From assembly GCF_036417845.1 (NCBI RefSeq), contig NC_089983.1, positions 20,861,207 to 20,925,206 of the forward strand: DNA of 64,000 bases, read 5' to 3'. Both the position numbers and the translations under genes were made by a program. The notes under the pieces are model-generated. The model was given only the letters and a program-made list of their open reading frames with translations, had not been told where the DNA came from and did not search any database. This document shows, in pieces, positions 47,473-60,500 of the stretch. The stretch is from Apteryx mantelli (taxonomy: Eukaryota; Chordata; Aves; Apterygiformes; Apterygidae). Each line of letters opens with the position of its first letter. The stretch's first letter is position 1.

Positions 47473-50400
47473 AATAAAGCAGCTAGATTGGAGTCATAGG
47501 TTGAGTGAAAGAAGAAAAAATTGTAATGGAGATGCAAAAATTTGCAGAGTAATTAGGTCTAAGCAAAGGCAGAGTAATATTCAAGGCATGACTGCAGTAT
47601 CAGAGAAGAAGAAGTATACCTGTAGAGGTCTCTGCTCATTTTTATGATTTTCAGGTCATAAAAATAAACACAATGTTTTCAGTGAATAATACTAGACAAT
47701 GAAAATAGCTATCATTCAACAACAGAGAAAGCCTTCACTGAAAAAGAGCTAGCAGGATAGGGAGAAATGGAACATATATAGCAACTGTATCAAAATTGAA
47801 CTATTGGGAATTTATTTCTAATACAGTCTAATTTCTTTATGGTCTGCATGCATGAGGGGGGGTTCACAGCCAGTAGTTTTCTAATTTCCACTAACGCCAT
47901 GAGGAAATCACAGGGAGTGGCTTGCATAATAGTCTTTACACCTGTTCAGAAAAATAGCCCATGTCCTCCCTCTCCAGTTCACAGAGACAAACAGGGCAGC
48001 ACATCGAGGACTTAGCTTTGAACACCTGCTCGTCTGCTCCCCCCTGTCTGTTGGCTCCATAGCCTTGTTTCACATCTGTTTTCCCACTGGTTCCACAGCC
48101 CAGTATCCAGCTAAGCACTATCTGAATTAAACTTCTGGTATTACAGAATAGCCCCAAACTGCAAAAACATTGCAAAGCACACAAAAATCTCTCTCCTCTT
48201 CATTTGATCATGTAATAAGTAAAAATTTGCAGTTGTAGTTAAAATTCCTATCCATTATAATGTTCAAGATTGTACCCACCTGCCTGTGCATGTTTATTGT
48301 TCAGTCAGCAGTACTCTGTGGAGAATAAACTGTTGAAGAACGATAGCACAGACTCCTAAGAAAAAACAGGATATTCAAAAACGGGCTTAGATGTAGATGG
48401 CAGTAACACAACCTTCCTTACACAGCCCTGTATGTTAAAAAATCACTTTACTATTCATGATACTGGTACACTAAGCTAATACCTGACTCAATCAATGTTA
48501 CTTGTTTCGGTTTGGGAATTATTATACTGAATCATTTGTGGTAGACAATATGGTCATACAATGCTTGGCTAAAAAACATGTTGAAATTCAGTTATTTTAC
48601 CCTGAGTAAACTATGAACTGAACTCTTTTTTTTTTTTTTTCTGTCCTATTATAACAACAGACAACAAATGGTTCTTTGTTTTGTTTTTGCTGTCTGGAAT
48701 TTTCTTTTTAAAGCAAAGAAATTCCTGAATTTTTTCTAGTTTTGAACATTATGAAGGAGGTCACTACATTGCTGATTTTGATGCAGAGGTAGAATTCCAT
48801 TATCAGATATTGCTTGTTCTCATCACTTCTAACAAGGCTAAAATATTTCAAAGTGAAGAATTTAAAATTTCACTCTGTAACAGCGATATGCAAAATGTCA
48901 TGAAAACAAAACCATATAAGTTCAGCTAATCTTCTATATTGGTAGAAATGCTAATCTTAGATTCGTAAAGCTTTGGAGCAAACAAGAGTCAGGTAAGGGA
49001 GCAGATGCGCTTTGTGGGTTTATACTGAAGCCTGAGGACTTTTCCACTTCTAATAGTTTTCACATGATGATGGGAAAAAAAACCTGTGTCAACAGAGATT
49101 GCTTTGCAATGCTGGGTAGCTCAGACATAACCCTTAAAATGGGTATTACAGGGAACAGAAAGCAAAGTCATGAGAATGAGCCTTTGGAAACTGTTCATAT
49201 GAATGAGAAAAACTGATACCTTTTGCACAAAGCTAATTTTATATGGCAACTGTCTCTTGGTAACAAGTACAGAAAGTTCTGAGCTCAGCAGTAGCAGAAA
49301 GGAGGATTCTTCTCTTTCGAAATGATATCCTTGGAAGGACACGTTATACATCTAACAGTCTGCCCAAAGTTTTTCCTAGTAAATTACAATTATCTAATAT
49401 TTTTATTACCACCTTGCTGTGCAAGCACAAAAGAAAGGAGAGCTCCTACCCCAAAGGGTTTAGTTACCAAGTAAACGGAGTCTCTGCTAGAACCTATTTT
49501 CAGAAAAGTTATCTGAATTTATCCAGCTTTTAGAAGTTATAAAGTTCTAATCCTTCAGAACCAGGCTCATTTTCCTCCTTTGAAGAACAACGAGGATTTC
49601 ATCTTTTTTCCTCCAAAGACCTTTTAAGAATTAAATCAGTGAATCACTAGCAGAGATTAGCAGTTATTGCCATTAAATATATCTCTGAATATTTACATTC
49701 CTGTCCTGATTTTAACAATTTATTGCTCTGATAGTTCATGTGGAATAACTATACAAACTGCTTCTAAATTAAGAATTCCTTCAATTATCTCATTGCTATC
49801 TGCGTGTAAATCCCATTAGAGAGAGCTTAGGAACATGTCTGGGAATATGGAATATGTGTACTCCAAGTTTCTTCCTAGCTATGGTACTAGATAAAGAGGG
49901 TCCCACTAATGCCTCTCTCTACCTGTCTTACAGCCTACCTTCTATATATTCTCTACAGAACCTGCAAAACAAATTTCTTCTGGGAGTTCCAGTCCATTCT
50001 AAACATTCTCTAGTTTAATAGTTCTGCCTCAGACGCACCTTCTTTAAGGTCAGCAGAAAGAGACAGCATGCCATAAAAACAGGTTTTCCCAAATTTTGTG
50101 TCTTGTAGGTTAGGATCTACCCAGTTCAGTTTCCAGCAGAATAAACTGCATGGAGCTGGATTATAATTTATCATTGTTATCTTACAGAGGTAATGCCATT
50201 TCCTCAGTACATATATACATATATATTGCTATATCATCATGGCTGGTTTGAAAGGATGGGCTCTATGCAGCACACTAGACAACAGTAGCTGAAAAAGAAT
50301 GGATTTTTGCATCTCTTTTCCAATCCATGGGTTTTCTACCAGATGTAATGGATTTATTAGCATTCCTTCAAACGTAGGGCATGTGTTTCAGGGTTAAAGG

Positions 50401-53400
50401 TTCACAAGAGAAAAAGACTGCATAGAAAAGAATACCACATGCAGCATTTTCTAGTACTTTTTCCCTCAAAAAAACCTACCAACCTCTTCTGATGTGATAC
50501 AGTCACTCTGATTATGAAAAAATATTATTCAGGCAGTGACTCATTCAACCTACAACTACTTTATCATTAGTGAGTTAGAATGCTCATTCAAAAAAACCCC
50601 AATTAGTAGAAACACAACTTATTAAGGAGGATATACAGTGTATATTTCAACAAATCCGGGCTGTTGAACGTGTAGCCTTCCCTTACTGCTCACAGAGGAG
50701 AGAAAGGCAATCTTTTTAATGCCCTGCCTGGAGAGTCAGGCTGTCTGGATTCTGTTCCTGCCTTAGACATAAACCATTAGCAAGTCACTTAATTGCTCTG
50801 TTCGTCATCCCACATTCTTAAATGAGATAATAATATATCTCTTATTATTTGGTCCATTCAAAATATGAATTCTTTAAGGTAGAAGCACTTTCTTACTTTA
50901 CATCAAAAGTGTCTATCTCCTTTATAGCTTGGATTTTATTTGGGGTTTCTAAATGGTTGTTTTACTAGTAACAATGGAAATATTCATTACAATATCTGCA
51001 TTTGCTAAGGCTAAATAAAAAGCTTCTAAATCCTTATTAATCTATCTAAGGAAGAGGTAGAGAACCACATAAGAAGCAAAGACGATGACAACAATTCAAA
51101 ATGAGAGGGAAAACAACCCTCTCATCATCAAAATCAGTCACTGCCATTTGCAACATGGTAGTTGGAAGCATCAAAGAGGAAGGGAGTAAATCTATGTAGA
51201 TCTTATTTTCACTCTTCAAAACAACACAGAAACAGAGTTTTGCTTTTAAAATGATGTTGCCCATCTAGTTCAAACTTTTGTCTTTCTAAGTTCTGCACCT
51301 GCGCACTCTTTATTTCTTTGTTTAGTTCTTCAGTTGTTTTTTCCTATTCTGCAGTGAGTTTTACTGTTACTATCAATAGCTCTCATTCAGGCACTCCCTC
51401 TTATCCTTTCATGTTTATACATATTATAAACAAACACAGAGTCAAATTCACTGAAGAACACATTCTCAGAATTGTCTTCATTATTTGGTTTTCTTCAGAG
51501 CATGTCTACTTATGCTTCATTTGAACCCTACACAAGATCTTCCTGCCTACAATGAGAACCTGAAAGAATTAAGGACCACTCAGATAGACTTATTAATGAT
51601 ACATGGGAATCCTGCTTGCAGTTAACATGTTTCCTTTATGGAGCCTGCCATTAGCCTTAAGAAACATTAGAAAGTGCACATTAAAAATACCAGAGTCCTC
51701 TGGGGCTAACACTCCCCATGGGAAATCTCATTAAAATTAATGGAAGTTCCAAGTAAGATCTTCCATGAAATCCTTGCTCAGGGTATTAATAGAGATGTAA
51801 ATAAAAGCTTTGCTTACAATATACATTCTATTCACATCTAAAGCCAAAGCAGTGCAATGTCACCCACTATTTTTTCTGGGCCAGATATTTCCATTAAGGA
51901 CTGGTCTGGTTCAGTATGAAGCCACTTCTACCTTGGAAGTACTGTGGCTTTCACACAGGAAACAAGGCTCAGGCTGTTCCCTGTGTGTTGACAGAATATT
52001 GACTCAATTTTCTCTGACTACAAACATGTAGGCAAGAGTTTTTGTTTTGTGTTGACACTGAGGCAAGGAAAATAGGGTCAATCCTCATTCACAACTGAGA
52101 TTTTTAGGTTGCAATTAGATTGACCATTGCATATGTCCTATTGCTTGCTCTACTATCCTACTCATCCTGCTACTTTCTCACCAGCACCGGCTGGACCAAC
52201 CAAGGTGTTTACCCCAACAGGCACAAGCTTCCTTTCTGTAGAAACTATAGCTCGGGCTGAGAAAGAGCTGGCTTATGCTCCCCTTTCCCCTGAAAAAGTA
52301 CATGGATGCAGCTGGGGTATAGGCCAAACTGAGTAACTGGGAAGTACCAAAAAAGTCCTTGGGCATTATAAACAGTAAGCAAAAAGACAGTTAAGTGTGA
52401 AACACACTAGGTGTTGTCAGCTAAGTTACTTTTGTTATATACTCTAGGTTATGTCAAGTTATGATCGATTTCTTTCTGTTGCTGATAGAATATTTTTATG
52501 CTACAGCATTCTGGTTTTAAAATTCTGTTTTCCTTCCTGCTGATGTGAATTGCTACTAGAGTAACCATTGTTCACCTCCCCCCACTCCTTTTGATTTAAA
52601 ACGTTCAGTGAAAGAAGCAATTGTTGAAAACTGCTTTGCTGATTGTGTCGGTGCAAGTTCTAAATCCCGTTCTTACATCAAATAGAATCTAGAAGTGAAA
52701 ATCTTCCACTTCTTCCCCAGTGGAATATTTAATTGTACTAGTTAGAGACTCTCCCATCTTACTGTAAAGTTCCTGTCCTCCTTCTTAGCAGCGACATTGC
52801 TATTGCCAGAGAATCACATTCTTTTTTTTTACTCCTGTGTGAAAGTTTCCACCAAGCTTAACATTGTCCATCTTTATCCCAGACAGATGATTTGATTCAA
52901 CATTTTAGGCACTTTCTTTAAAACCCAAGTCAGATGTCTCAACTTTAAGGATGGTGAAATATGAAAGTTTAACTTTTTCTCTAGAAGATGCTTTGTCCTT
53001 CCTCCTCCTCTGTACTGATGAATGATATTATTTATTCTCCATACCAGAGTCTTTCTTAATTTCCTTTTTACAGCAGGTTCTATACCTGAAGAAAGAGTCT
53101 ACCACAGATGAGGCAAAACAGTTGGTTCTTTAAAGAAGAAGAGTTGTCATAAACCAGCTATTCATAAGGCAACGTTCACGTAACTTCATGGTTAATATCA
53201 ATAATATCACTAGTCTTACTACAACCATCTGGACTGACACTTTCTATGATGCGTTACATATTATAGGTGGGCCAATAATTATCTATTCCTCACTGTGAAA
53301 GACTTTCACTGGGCTTCAGAGACCATTAACAGTCCCTCTGCTTCTGGGTTCTAATTCATTCTACCACTTCACTGAACTGGGTCAATGCAAATATCAACCT

Positions 53401-54401
53401 TTCACAATCTGACACTCCTTGGTTGCTCTAGAACCGGCTTAACACCTCAGCCCTAGTCCTAACAAAAATCTTCATAACGGGAAGGGGAAACAAACAATCT
53501 CTACAAAAGGGAGAACGTAAGCTACTGGCACCTACCAGCAACACTCCCATTCTTTATTGTGTACACTGTGCAACATCAGACAATAAGCAAAACTAAAAGG
53601 ATTTTAGAAAACTACTTTAGGTGGTGATAGCGAACATACAACTGCCTGCATAGGACTTAGTGTCATATCAGAAAAGAGGAAAAAGCTGCCTTTATGACTT
53701 GAACTCTGAGCATAAATACATCCTCAATCATTCCTACTGCTTGCTACCCAGCTCACTGTATTATATTGCTACCACAGAAGGGCCAGTTTGCTTTTTTCAT
53801 TATCATGTGAAAACTAGTAAACTCTTGGTAAAAGCTTTAGCTACTATCGCTGGTAAATTCCACTCGGGAGCATTACGCTTCAAGGGTTAGGCCATTTGCT
53901 TTTGACCAACACAGAACAAATCTGGACAACCCAAGCCAGTTTAATTGTGCCTGGGCTTTCTGATCACTCACAAAAGGCAAAAACATAAGCTTAAAATAGA
54001 TGAATTTAGTGTATAAGAAGACTGAGAACAGCTTATCTCAATACCAGTCATACATATATGATCTTAAGATCACAGTGAGAGAGTGAAAATGGGCAGCCTA
54101 GGCTGAACATGGAAAGATGACAGTGATCACAGTGAGACCAGTGTGAGACACTCACATACTGAGGTTCAATGTATCCAGTTTTAAACCCTGGTCAGTGCTA
54201 GTAACATGGCATAAAAATCCTCTTTGCTGCTGAAAAGCCAGTGTATGGACTGAGTTTAATACGAAAAGAAATTGTAAAATGCACTTAACTGGAAGTCTTC
54301 CATCTGGACTGTAAGAAACAGGAAGATAGCTTGAACATTACATAGATTCAGAGGAGAAATTTTTATAACAATATCAATGGTTTCATTTTTAGTTCAGAAA
54401 C

Positions 54402-54433
54402 ACATGTATAATGATTCACATGTATAATGATTC
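54402..54433. repeat. Short tandem duplication
   Basis: ACATGTATAATGATTC repeated exactly twice (2 x 16 bp). Confidence 0.92.
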
Positions 54434-56818
54434 ATGTTATCATAACTTTTACCTCCTAAAAGAAGCTTACTATTATGAGGTTATACTTATCCATTCTGAA
54501 AATAATATCTCTGTTTACTGGGGAACTGCGTTTAATTTCTGTATTATGCTTTCTCTTTCCTGTCTTCATTTTGCTTTCTTTTCTACCCCATTATCAAAGG
54601 CTTAAGGCTACAAAAGAGCTAATTCTAACTTTTGTAAAACATTTTACAGCTTATAATTTAACACATGCAACACACAGAGAATGCTACTATAAAAAAGCAC
54701 AACAGAAAATGAACATAAAACACTCTGAAGCAAAAATAGAGTAAAATAAAATATAGATTTTTTCTTGACTGTGATGATTACAACTTACTAACAAAAAAAC
54801 TAATAATTTGTTAAAGGACTATTATTACTTTTTTTGCCTGAGACCAGCCCTAGTCCCATCATCCATTTTGTCAGAAGGTGTTGGTGTAAGTTCCGGTGCA
54901 GACCCCAACCTTGTGCCATTAGAGGGACTCACCGACTGTCTGAAGCACATAGATTGATTCATCTATGAATTCCATAAAGGCTAGGTGATCGATTCTGTCC
55001 GTACTGTTGCTCACAGCAGTAAAATTAATTTAATCAATTGTAAGTATAGATGACAGAATTTAGACACCTAATTATGTCTAATTTTTTCTTCGTCTGAAAA
55101 ATCAGGCCCATGACTACTGTTCGAACATCTGGCCAAAGTAAATATTATCATGACACCAATTAATATGCTTTCAGTCTCTGTGCATCAAACCTGATTTTGC
55201 CCACCAAGTGCAAGAGTAGAAATTTTTAAAAAGTGCCTCCAACCTTTGTTGGAAGGGTAAAAATTTCCAGAATAACACAATTTATTTGGTGTTCTGAAAC
55301 TCTGGCAGTAGTAGTAAAAACACTAAAGAAAGAAAATCAGGACAATTGCTGCTTTTGCAAAGAACAGCAAAAGAAATAATAACAGTTCACGATGTTACTT
55401 ATTACATAAAAGTGCCTGAATGGCAACGGAAAGGCCTCATGATAGAAGAATTAAGTCATCACCAAAGAAGAAAGATAAGTTTATTCCTGGAAGAAAAACC
55501 ATTAATTTGTTCCTAAAACAATGAAGCACCTGAAACTAGCACATTTTCTAATGAAAGGGTGTACTTAAGGGTAACTTGGGTGAAGTCTAGAAGAGATTCC
55601 AATGTAATGTCATTGTTAGCCATGTTAAGTCTGGTCTAGTAAATCTGCAGAGTGAGGGAGGAAACACAGGTATAAAAAGGTAGAACTGTTCCCCTAATGC
55701 AGATTAAATTTTATGCTTACAGATAGAAAGAAGATTAATCTCTCTCTCCAACTCTTTGGTTGTCCATTTACCTGTCCCATGATTAGATAAAAATAAATTA
55801 TTTGGAAAAATTTTCCGTATTTACAAAAAAGCATGTAGTGTTGAAAAAATGAAATAAAAGTGAAATTAGATATGAAACTTGGTTTGTTCTATTTAGGAAG
55901 TTCCATGTAGCATGTAAAGATTGGTCTAGTGTGCAGTATTGCTCACTTCAGTCAATTAGCATCACTGAAGTTCCATCGCAATCTCCATTTGAAAGGGTAA
56001 GTTTGCAGCCATCATGCGAAAGTGAAAGGGATTTTTTGCAATATTATTTTGTATTTAAATTCCAATTCTAAATTCAAATGCATTTTCTCAGTTTTCCTAA
56101 TGAAGGGAAGTGTACTAATTTTCAGTATACATGGTGGTTAAACGGAAAATTACCGCATCTTAACATGAAATGTACTTTGTTATTTTAAAGGCAGTAAGAC
56201 ATGTTAAACATTTAATTCACTGTCATTAAAATATCATAGCATGAAATTGTGAATGAAACAGATTTACCTTTGTTTTATTCACAGGTCAGTTTAAACCCAC
56301 TTCCTCTCAAATTTTTATTTATTTTGAATAGGTGCATTAATATCAGGAAATTTCACTCAAATAGTACTATGTTCACAGTATCACAAAAACAGTATCAAAT
56401 ACTGCTATTTTTTAACATACTTTCCTGCAATAAATATGTTCGTTTAGCCATTTTTTTTATAATTTTGAATATCTAAAATGCCTTTAACATTACTATGACA
56501 CAAACACTAAAATGAAGTCTAGTTAAACCTAGGAAAGATTTACATTGCTACTTACATAACTTATAACAAAGAAAAATACAGATCTTCTGAAACAATAGAT
56601 TCAAAGTAATTCTATGTAGATCAATGGAGTTTCATTAAGGACATATTTCTCTCCTTGCTTTTAGCTCAAACTCTACACTTATATTGGACAATCTCAAATG
56701 TTACTCTTTGAAAATAATTTATGCTGAAAGTACTCTTTTAGCATACTAAAATGGTCTCTTTTTAAGCATGAATTAAAAAAAAGATAAAAAGCAGTTTAAG
56801 AAGGGACAAGTCATATGT

Positions 56819-56860
56819 GAGAGGGAGAGAAAAAGAGAGAAAGAGACAGACAGACAGACA
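56819..56860. repeat. Purine-rich (GA)n / (GACA)n tract
   Basis: GA-rich run ending in three GACA units, just upstream of the open stretch at 56920. Confidence 0.85.
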
Positions 56861-56919
56861 TGAGGAGGACACAGAAGAGTCTTGCTTGAGAAATTATTTG
56901 AAAAGTAAGTTTTAGGTAG

Positions 56920-57501
56920 ATGAACTCACTCGGTATATTTAAAACCCGTGCCTGTCCTGAATCAAGTGCAGCTGAGCTTACCAAGAATTTAATTCCAGAT
57001 GTAATAACAAATGCTAGAAACAGTAGGAAGAATACAAAATTCCACAATGTGACTATGAAAAATCCTAGTGATACACATTCTGGTAAACACTTGGAATTGT
57101 TAATACCCCTGAAAGAACACTGTACAAATGAAACTGCAGGAAAGGAACTGGCACAAGAGGAAAATAAATCAAAGGCTAAACAAAACTTTTACATAAAAGA
57201 AGAAAAGAAATGAATCTAGAATCTGTCAAGGAACTTGGAGGGTGTAATGCACTGAACGAGGCAATGTCACAAGGAAACAAATGTAGAAACAGATAAAAAA
57301 AGTGATGAGAACGCAATAGGAAAAGCGTCAAAGGATGACATAACTAATGAAGTAAAACAAGAAAACCCTGGCAATAGGATGAGACATATCTCACTTGTAA
57401 GATCATCAGTGAGTGCTATAGATCCTTTATATATTGATTAGGAAACTGCAAAACACTCCAAATATTATAACCAAAAGCAAAGAACACTTCAATTGCTTTG
57501 C
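56920..57501 (+). pseudogene. Single-frame coding-like remnant, unidentified
   Basis: From ATG at 56920 the frame is open for 97 codons, starting MNSLGIFKTRACPESSAAE, including TKFHNVTMKNPSDTHSGKH and ending IKEEKK. It continues in the same frame after a short patch with TGA, TAG and TGA (about 57211-57280) to ETDKKSDENAIGKASKDDI and NPGNRMRHISLVRSSVSAI. It then passes one TAG and ends LQLLCN-TGA. The composition is K/E/N/S-rich and hydrophilic, as in an intracellular or disordered tail. The bases just before 56920 (ttttaggtag) could be a weak acceptor. The family is unknown. ZSWIM2, the mammalian CALCRL neighbour on the same strand, is a positional guess only. Confidence 0.35.
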
Positions 57502-60500
57502 AACTGAATGTCAGATATTCACATACATTTCATTTATTTGACAAAAAGTCTGAAAAAGTGTTCCCGAATTACATGATAGTTGTAACAACTTAATGCAAGT
57601 CTCTGCATTTTGATTAAATAAAAAAAAAATTTTAATCAGAAATAACAAAAGGAAGGGAAATTTTAGAATTGGATTTGGGATGAAGTGGTGATATTAATGC
57701 ATTATAAAGCTGGCAATAAACCAAGTAATGTTCAATAGTATTATAGTTTTTTTGCCATTTTAAAAATTGTATTTGTCAACGTATGAAAGGATTGTGGTGG
57801 CAGGAGAGGGAAGAAAAGGGGAATCTGTTCAAGACATTTTTCAAAAGCGAAATCCTCTGTTGTCTTGAAAATTACTGGACAAATTGTATCTATGCCTTGA
57901 AAAAAAAGGACCCATCATATGACATCTTTGCCTTTTTAGGGTTCTACGGTTACTTGGAAAGAAAGCTAAACTTCATAAACAATTAGAAATTTCCATGTCA
58001 TACAAAGGACTTTAGGCTAAGCTCAAAAAATCTAATGAATCCCATGGAAGAACTGCATGAAATTGAGTCATGCAAATTTTAAACTGAAATACGAAGACTC
58101 ACTTTTGCGGTTTAAACTGGAGAAGTTTGTCCACTGACACAGTGTCGGCTTTCTGTATCTGTTCAACTCCAGAACATTCACAGTTGACAGCAGCTTCCTG
58201 CTCACTTCCAACTCAGTGCTCAGCTAAACCCAGCAATCAGAAATGAAATGTTTGCCCTCTACGCTTTGATTTTTGATATGGTCACCAAATTCATAACACT
58301 GTCTAACATACACCAAGATCTAGGTCCTGCAAAATTTGATTGTTGAAATTTCCACTTTCAAAGAAGGAAATACAGAGGTGATCAAATACATAACTTGTTT
58401 AATAATTCAGCCTTTCCTCCAACCCTGGGAGTTCAGACATGGATCTCTTGTTTACACCTTCAGCTTTTACAGTAGCTAGGACTTCTTCACCTCTCCTTTT
58501 GAATACACAGAATGTTTCATGTGCCACCAGAAGATGATGACCAATTAATTGCTACAGACCACTTACATAAATACTGTCATTCTGAACCCTTCTTTGAAAC
58601 ATATGCATGTATTTTACAGTAAATAGTCCTTGTATCTAGAATCTACTTTGAGGACTTAATTCTCAGGCAAAATTAGCTCTTTACTCAATCTAGTCCTTAC
58701 ACTTATATCCTCTCTGTAGTTAATGTTAGCAGAAGACATCTAAATACTTTATAATTTCTTGGAAATACTGAGTTAAATTTTAGCTTTCACCTGTACAGAC
58801 TGAGGTAGATACACTATGATTTATATTTGTCTTTTATTTCCAGTAGAACTAGCTGTGTGTACATACGCATATACATAATCCTGCAGGATACAGCTTCGGA
58901 TTAAGTCTGAAGTTTGCTTAGCACATAGAATAAATACACTGGTAACATTTTCCATAGCAGAAAGGCTACCATTTGGCTAAGTTTAAAAGTTAGAATAATT
59001 CCAGACAATCACCAATATCTCTAAAGTAAAGTCTTCCTCCCTTCACACAGAAAGGGAAATTATGAATAGTAGACAATAAAGTAGGCTAAACTGAAAGGCA
59101 GTAAAGTAGGCAGAGTAATAAAAAAAAGCATTTAAAATGTGCAATTAAAGTAGAACAGCAAATTATTTCATGTCACAGAAAACATTTTTTAATAATTATT
59201 ATCCTAGGTATTAAGGGTAAAAGTAGTAGGCTGAATTGAATCCAGTAAAGTATTATACTATTTTTGACGACTGCATGGAACATAGTGTCTAATCTTTGTA
59301 GTGATGGAAAATTCTTTCTGACTCTGCCTTGAAACTGTCTTGAAGACAACATGTACCAATGATGCATACTAAAATTGTCTGCTTTGACGGTGAAAACAAC
59401 ACAACTTTAATCTCATGACTGTTGGCCCTGCAAACATCACCGGACTGAAAATTCAAGCCATGCACTTTCTGTCTCACTTGTTTTGGCAGTAGTAAAGATG
59501 CTGCAGATCAAAAGCCTTTCTCCTATAATTATACACATGTATTCCCAGCATGTTCGGATTGTCCCCTGTGACTTGCAAACTCTATAGATTTCATCTGGCT
59601 TCTGGAAGACCCATGGCAAAACCACAAAAAAACCTGTCAGCTAAAATTTGGCACCATAGTGAGATACACTGGAGTGTTACTGGATAACAATTTATATAAA
59701 ACCCTAAAGTAACATTCTCATATTCATTTTCACATAATTCAATACCTTTCTGAACTGAAATAACATAAAAACATACTTGCAAACTGAAACAAATACATTC
59801 TAAGTTATATTATAATGTGTCTTATAAAAAACCCCTATTTATTCTTCTAATTTCCCACTGAGCTTCAGGGTACAATTGTCATATAAAATGCCAAGACCAC
59901 CAAAAAAAATCTGCAATAAATCAATTAAATTACAAGATACCCATCAGCAATTCTAGAACTTTTTTTCCTGATCCTAATCTGACCAGGAATTATTATTCCT
60001 GTAACAGTAACTCTAATCATTGTACTGGGTAAGGTACAAAGCATATATTTATGTATAGCATCTCTATCTTAAAAGTCCCAAGGAAATGAAAATGTGTTCT
60101 GTTAAATAAAAGTCAAGCGCATCGTTGTGTGAAACTTGACAGTGCTATACTTCTTGTCGTGTGAATCTACTGTATGGCAGAACAGCTGTGTGTCAGAGGC
60201 TCACAAAACATGTGCTATGTTATATGTTATATAGACATATGTCTATTTATTCTCAGATAGACTTAGCAAAAGGTTTTGTTTTGTTTGTATCACCTACAAG
60301 AAACTTAAGGGGCCTGTTTTTATGTAATGAATACTGTAATATCAATCATCTACCTTTAGTTCAGTAATCAATTATTTTTGGTCTCCTATTGACACTCAAA
60401 TGATCTCTCCTTGCATCTTCTAGAAAAGGTAACTGTGTCGGTAAAGAGAAAACACGTTTAAAATAAAGTCAGTTTTCCTTACGAAGAATGTGTTACAGCT

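Larger units (their letters stand above)
46753..56818. other. Gene-poor AT-rich intergenic sequence
   Basis: No gene could be supported on either strand. It contains a T14 run (48627-48640), a 2 x 12 bp duplication (47449-47472) and a 2 x 16 bp duplication (54402-54433). A - strand open frame at 47936-48184 has a CPVC motif, but it matches no zinc-finger pattern I know. Confidence 0.6.

Noticed and set aside
47936-48184. - strand frame with CCPVCLCELE, considered as a RING-type finger
   Set aside because: Only one CxxC pair. The remaining metal ligands of a RING or ZZ finger are absent.
57501-57650. AATAAA followed by an A-run at about 57617, considered as a processed-pseudogene tail
   Set aside because: The A-run is part of the hexamer itself with no gap, and no target-site duplication is visible.
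57783-57986. + strand 67-codon frame MKGLWWQEREEKGNLFKTF...
   Set aside because: Considered as a continuation of the 56.9 kb remnant. It has no linking splice sites and no recognisable motif.
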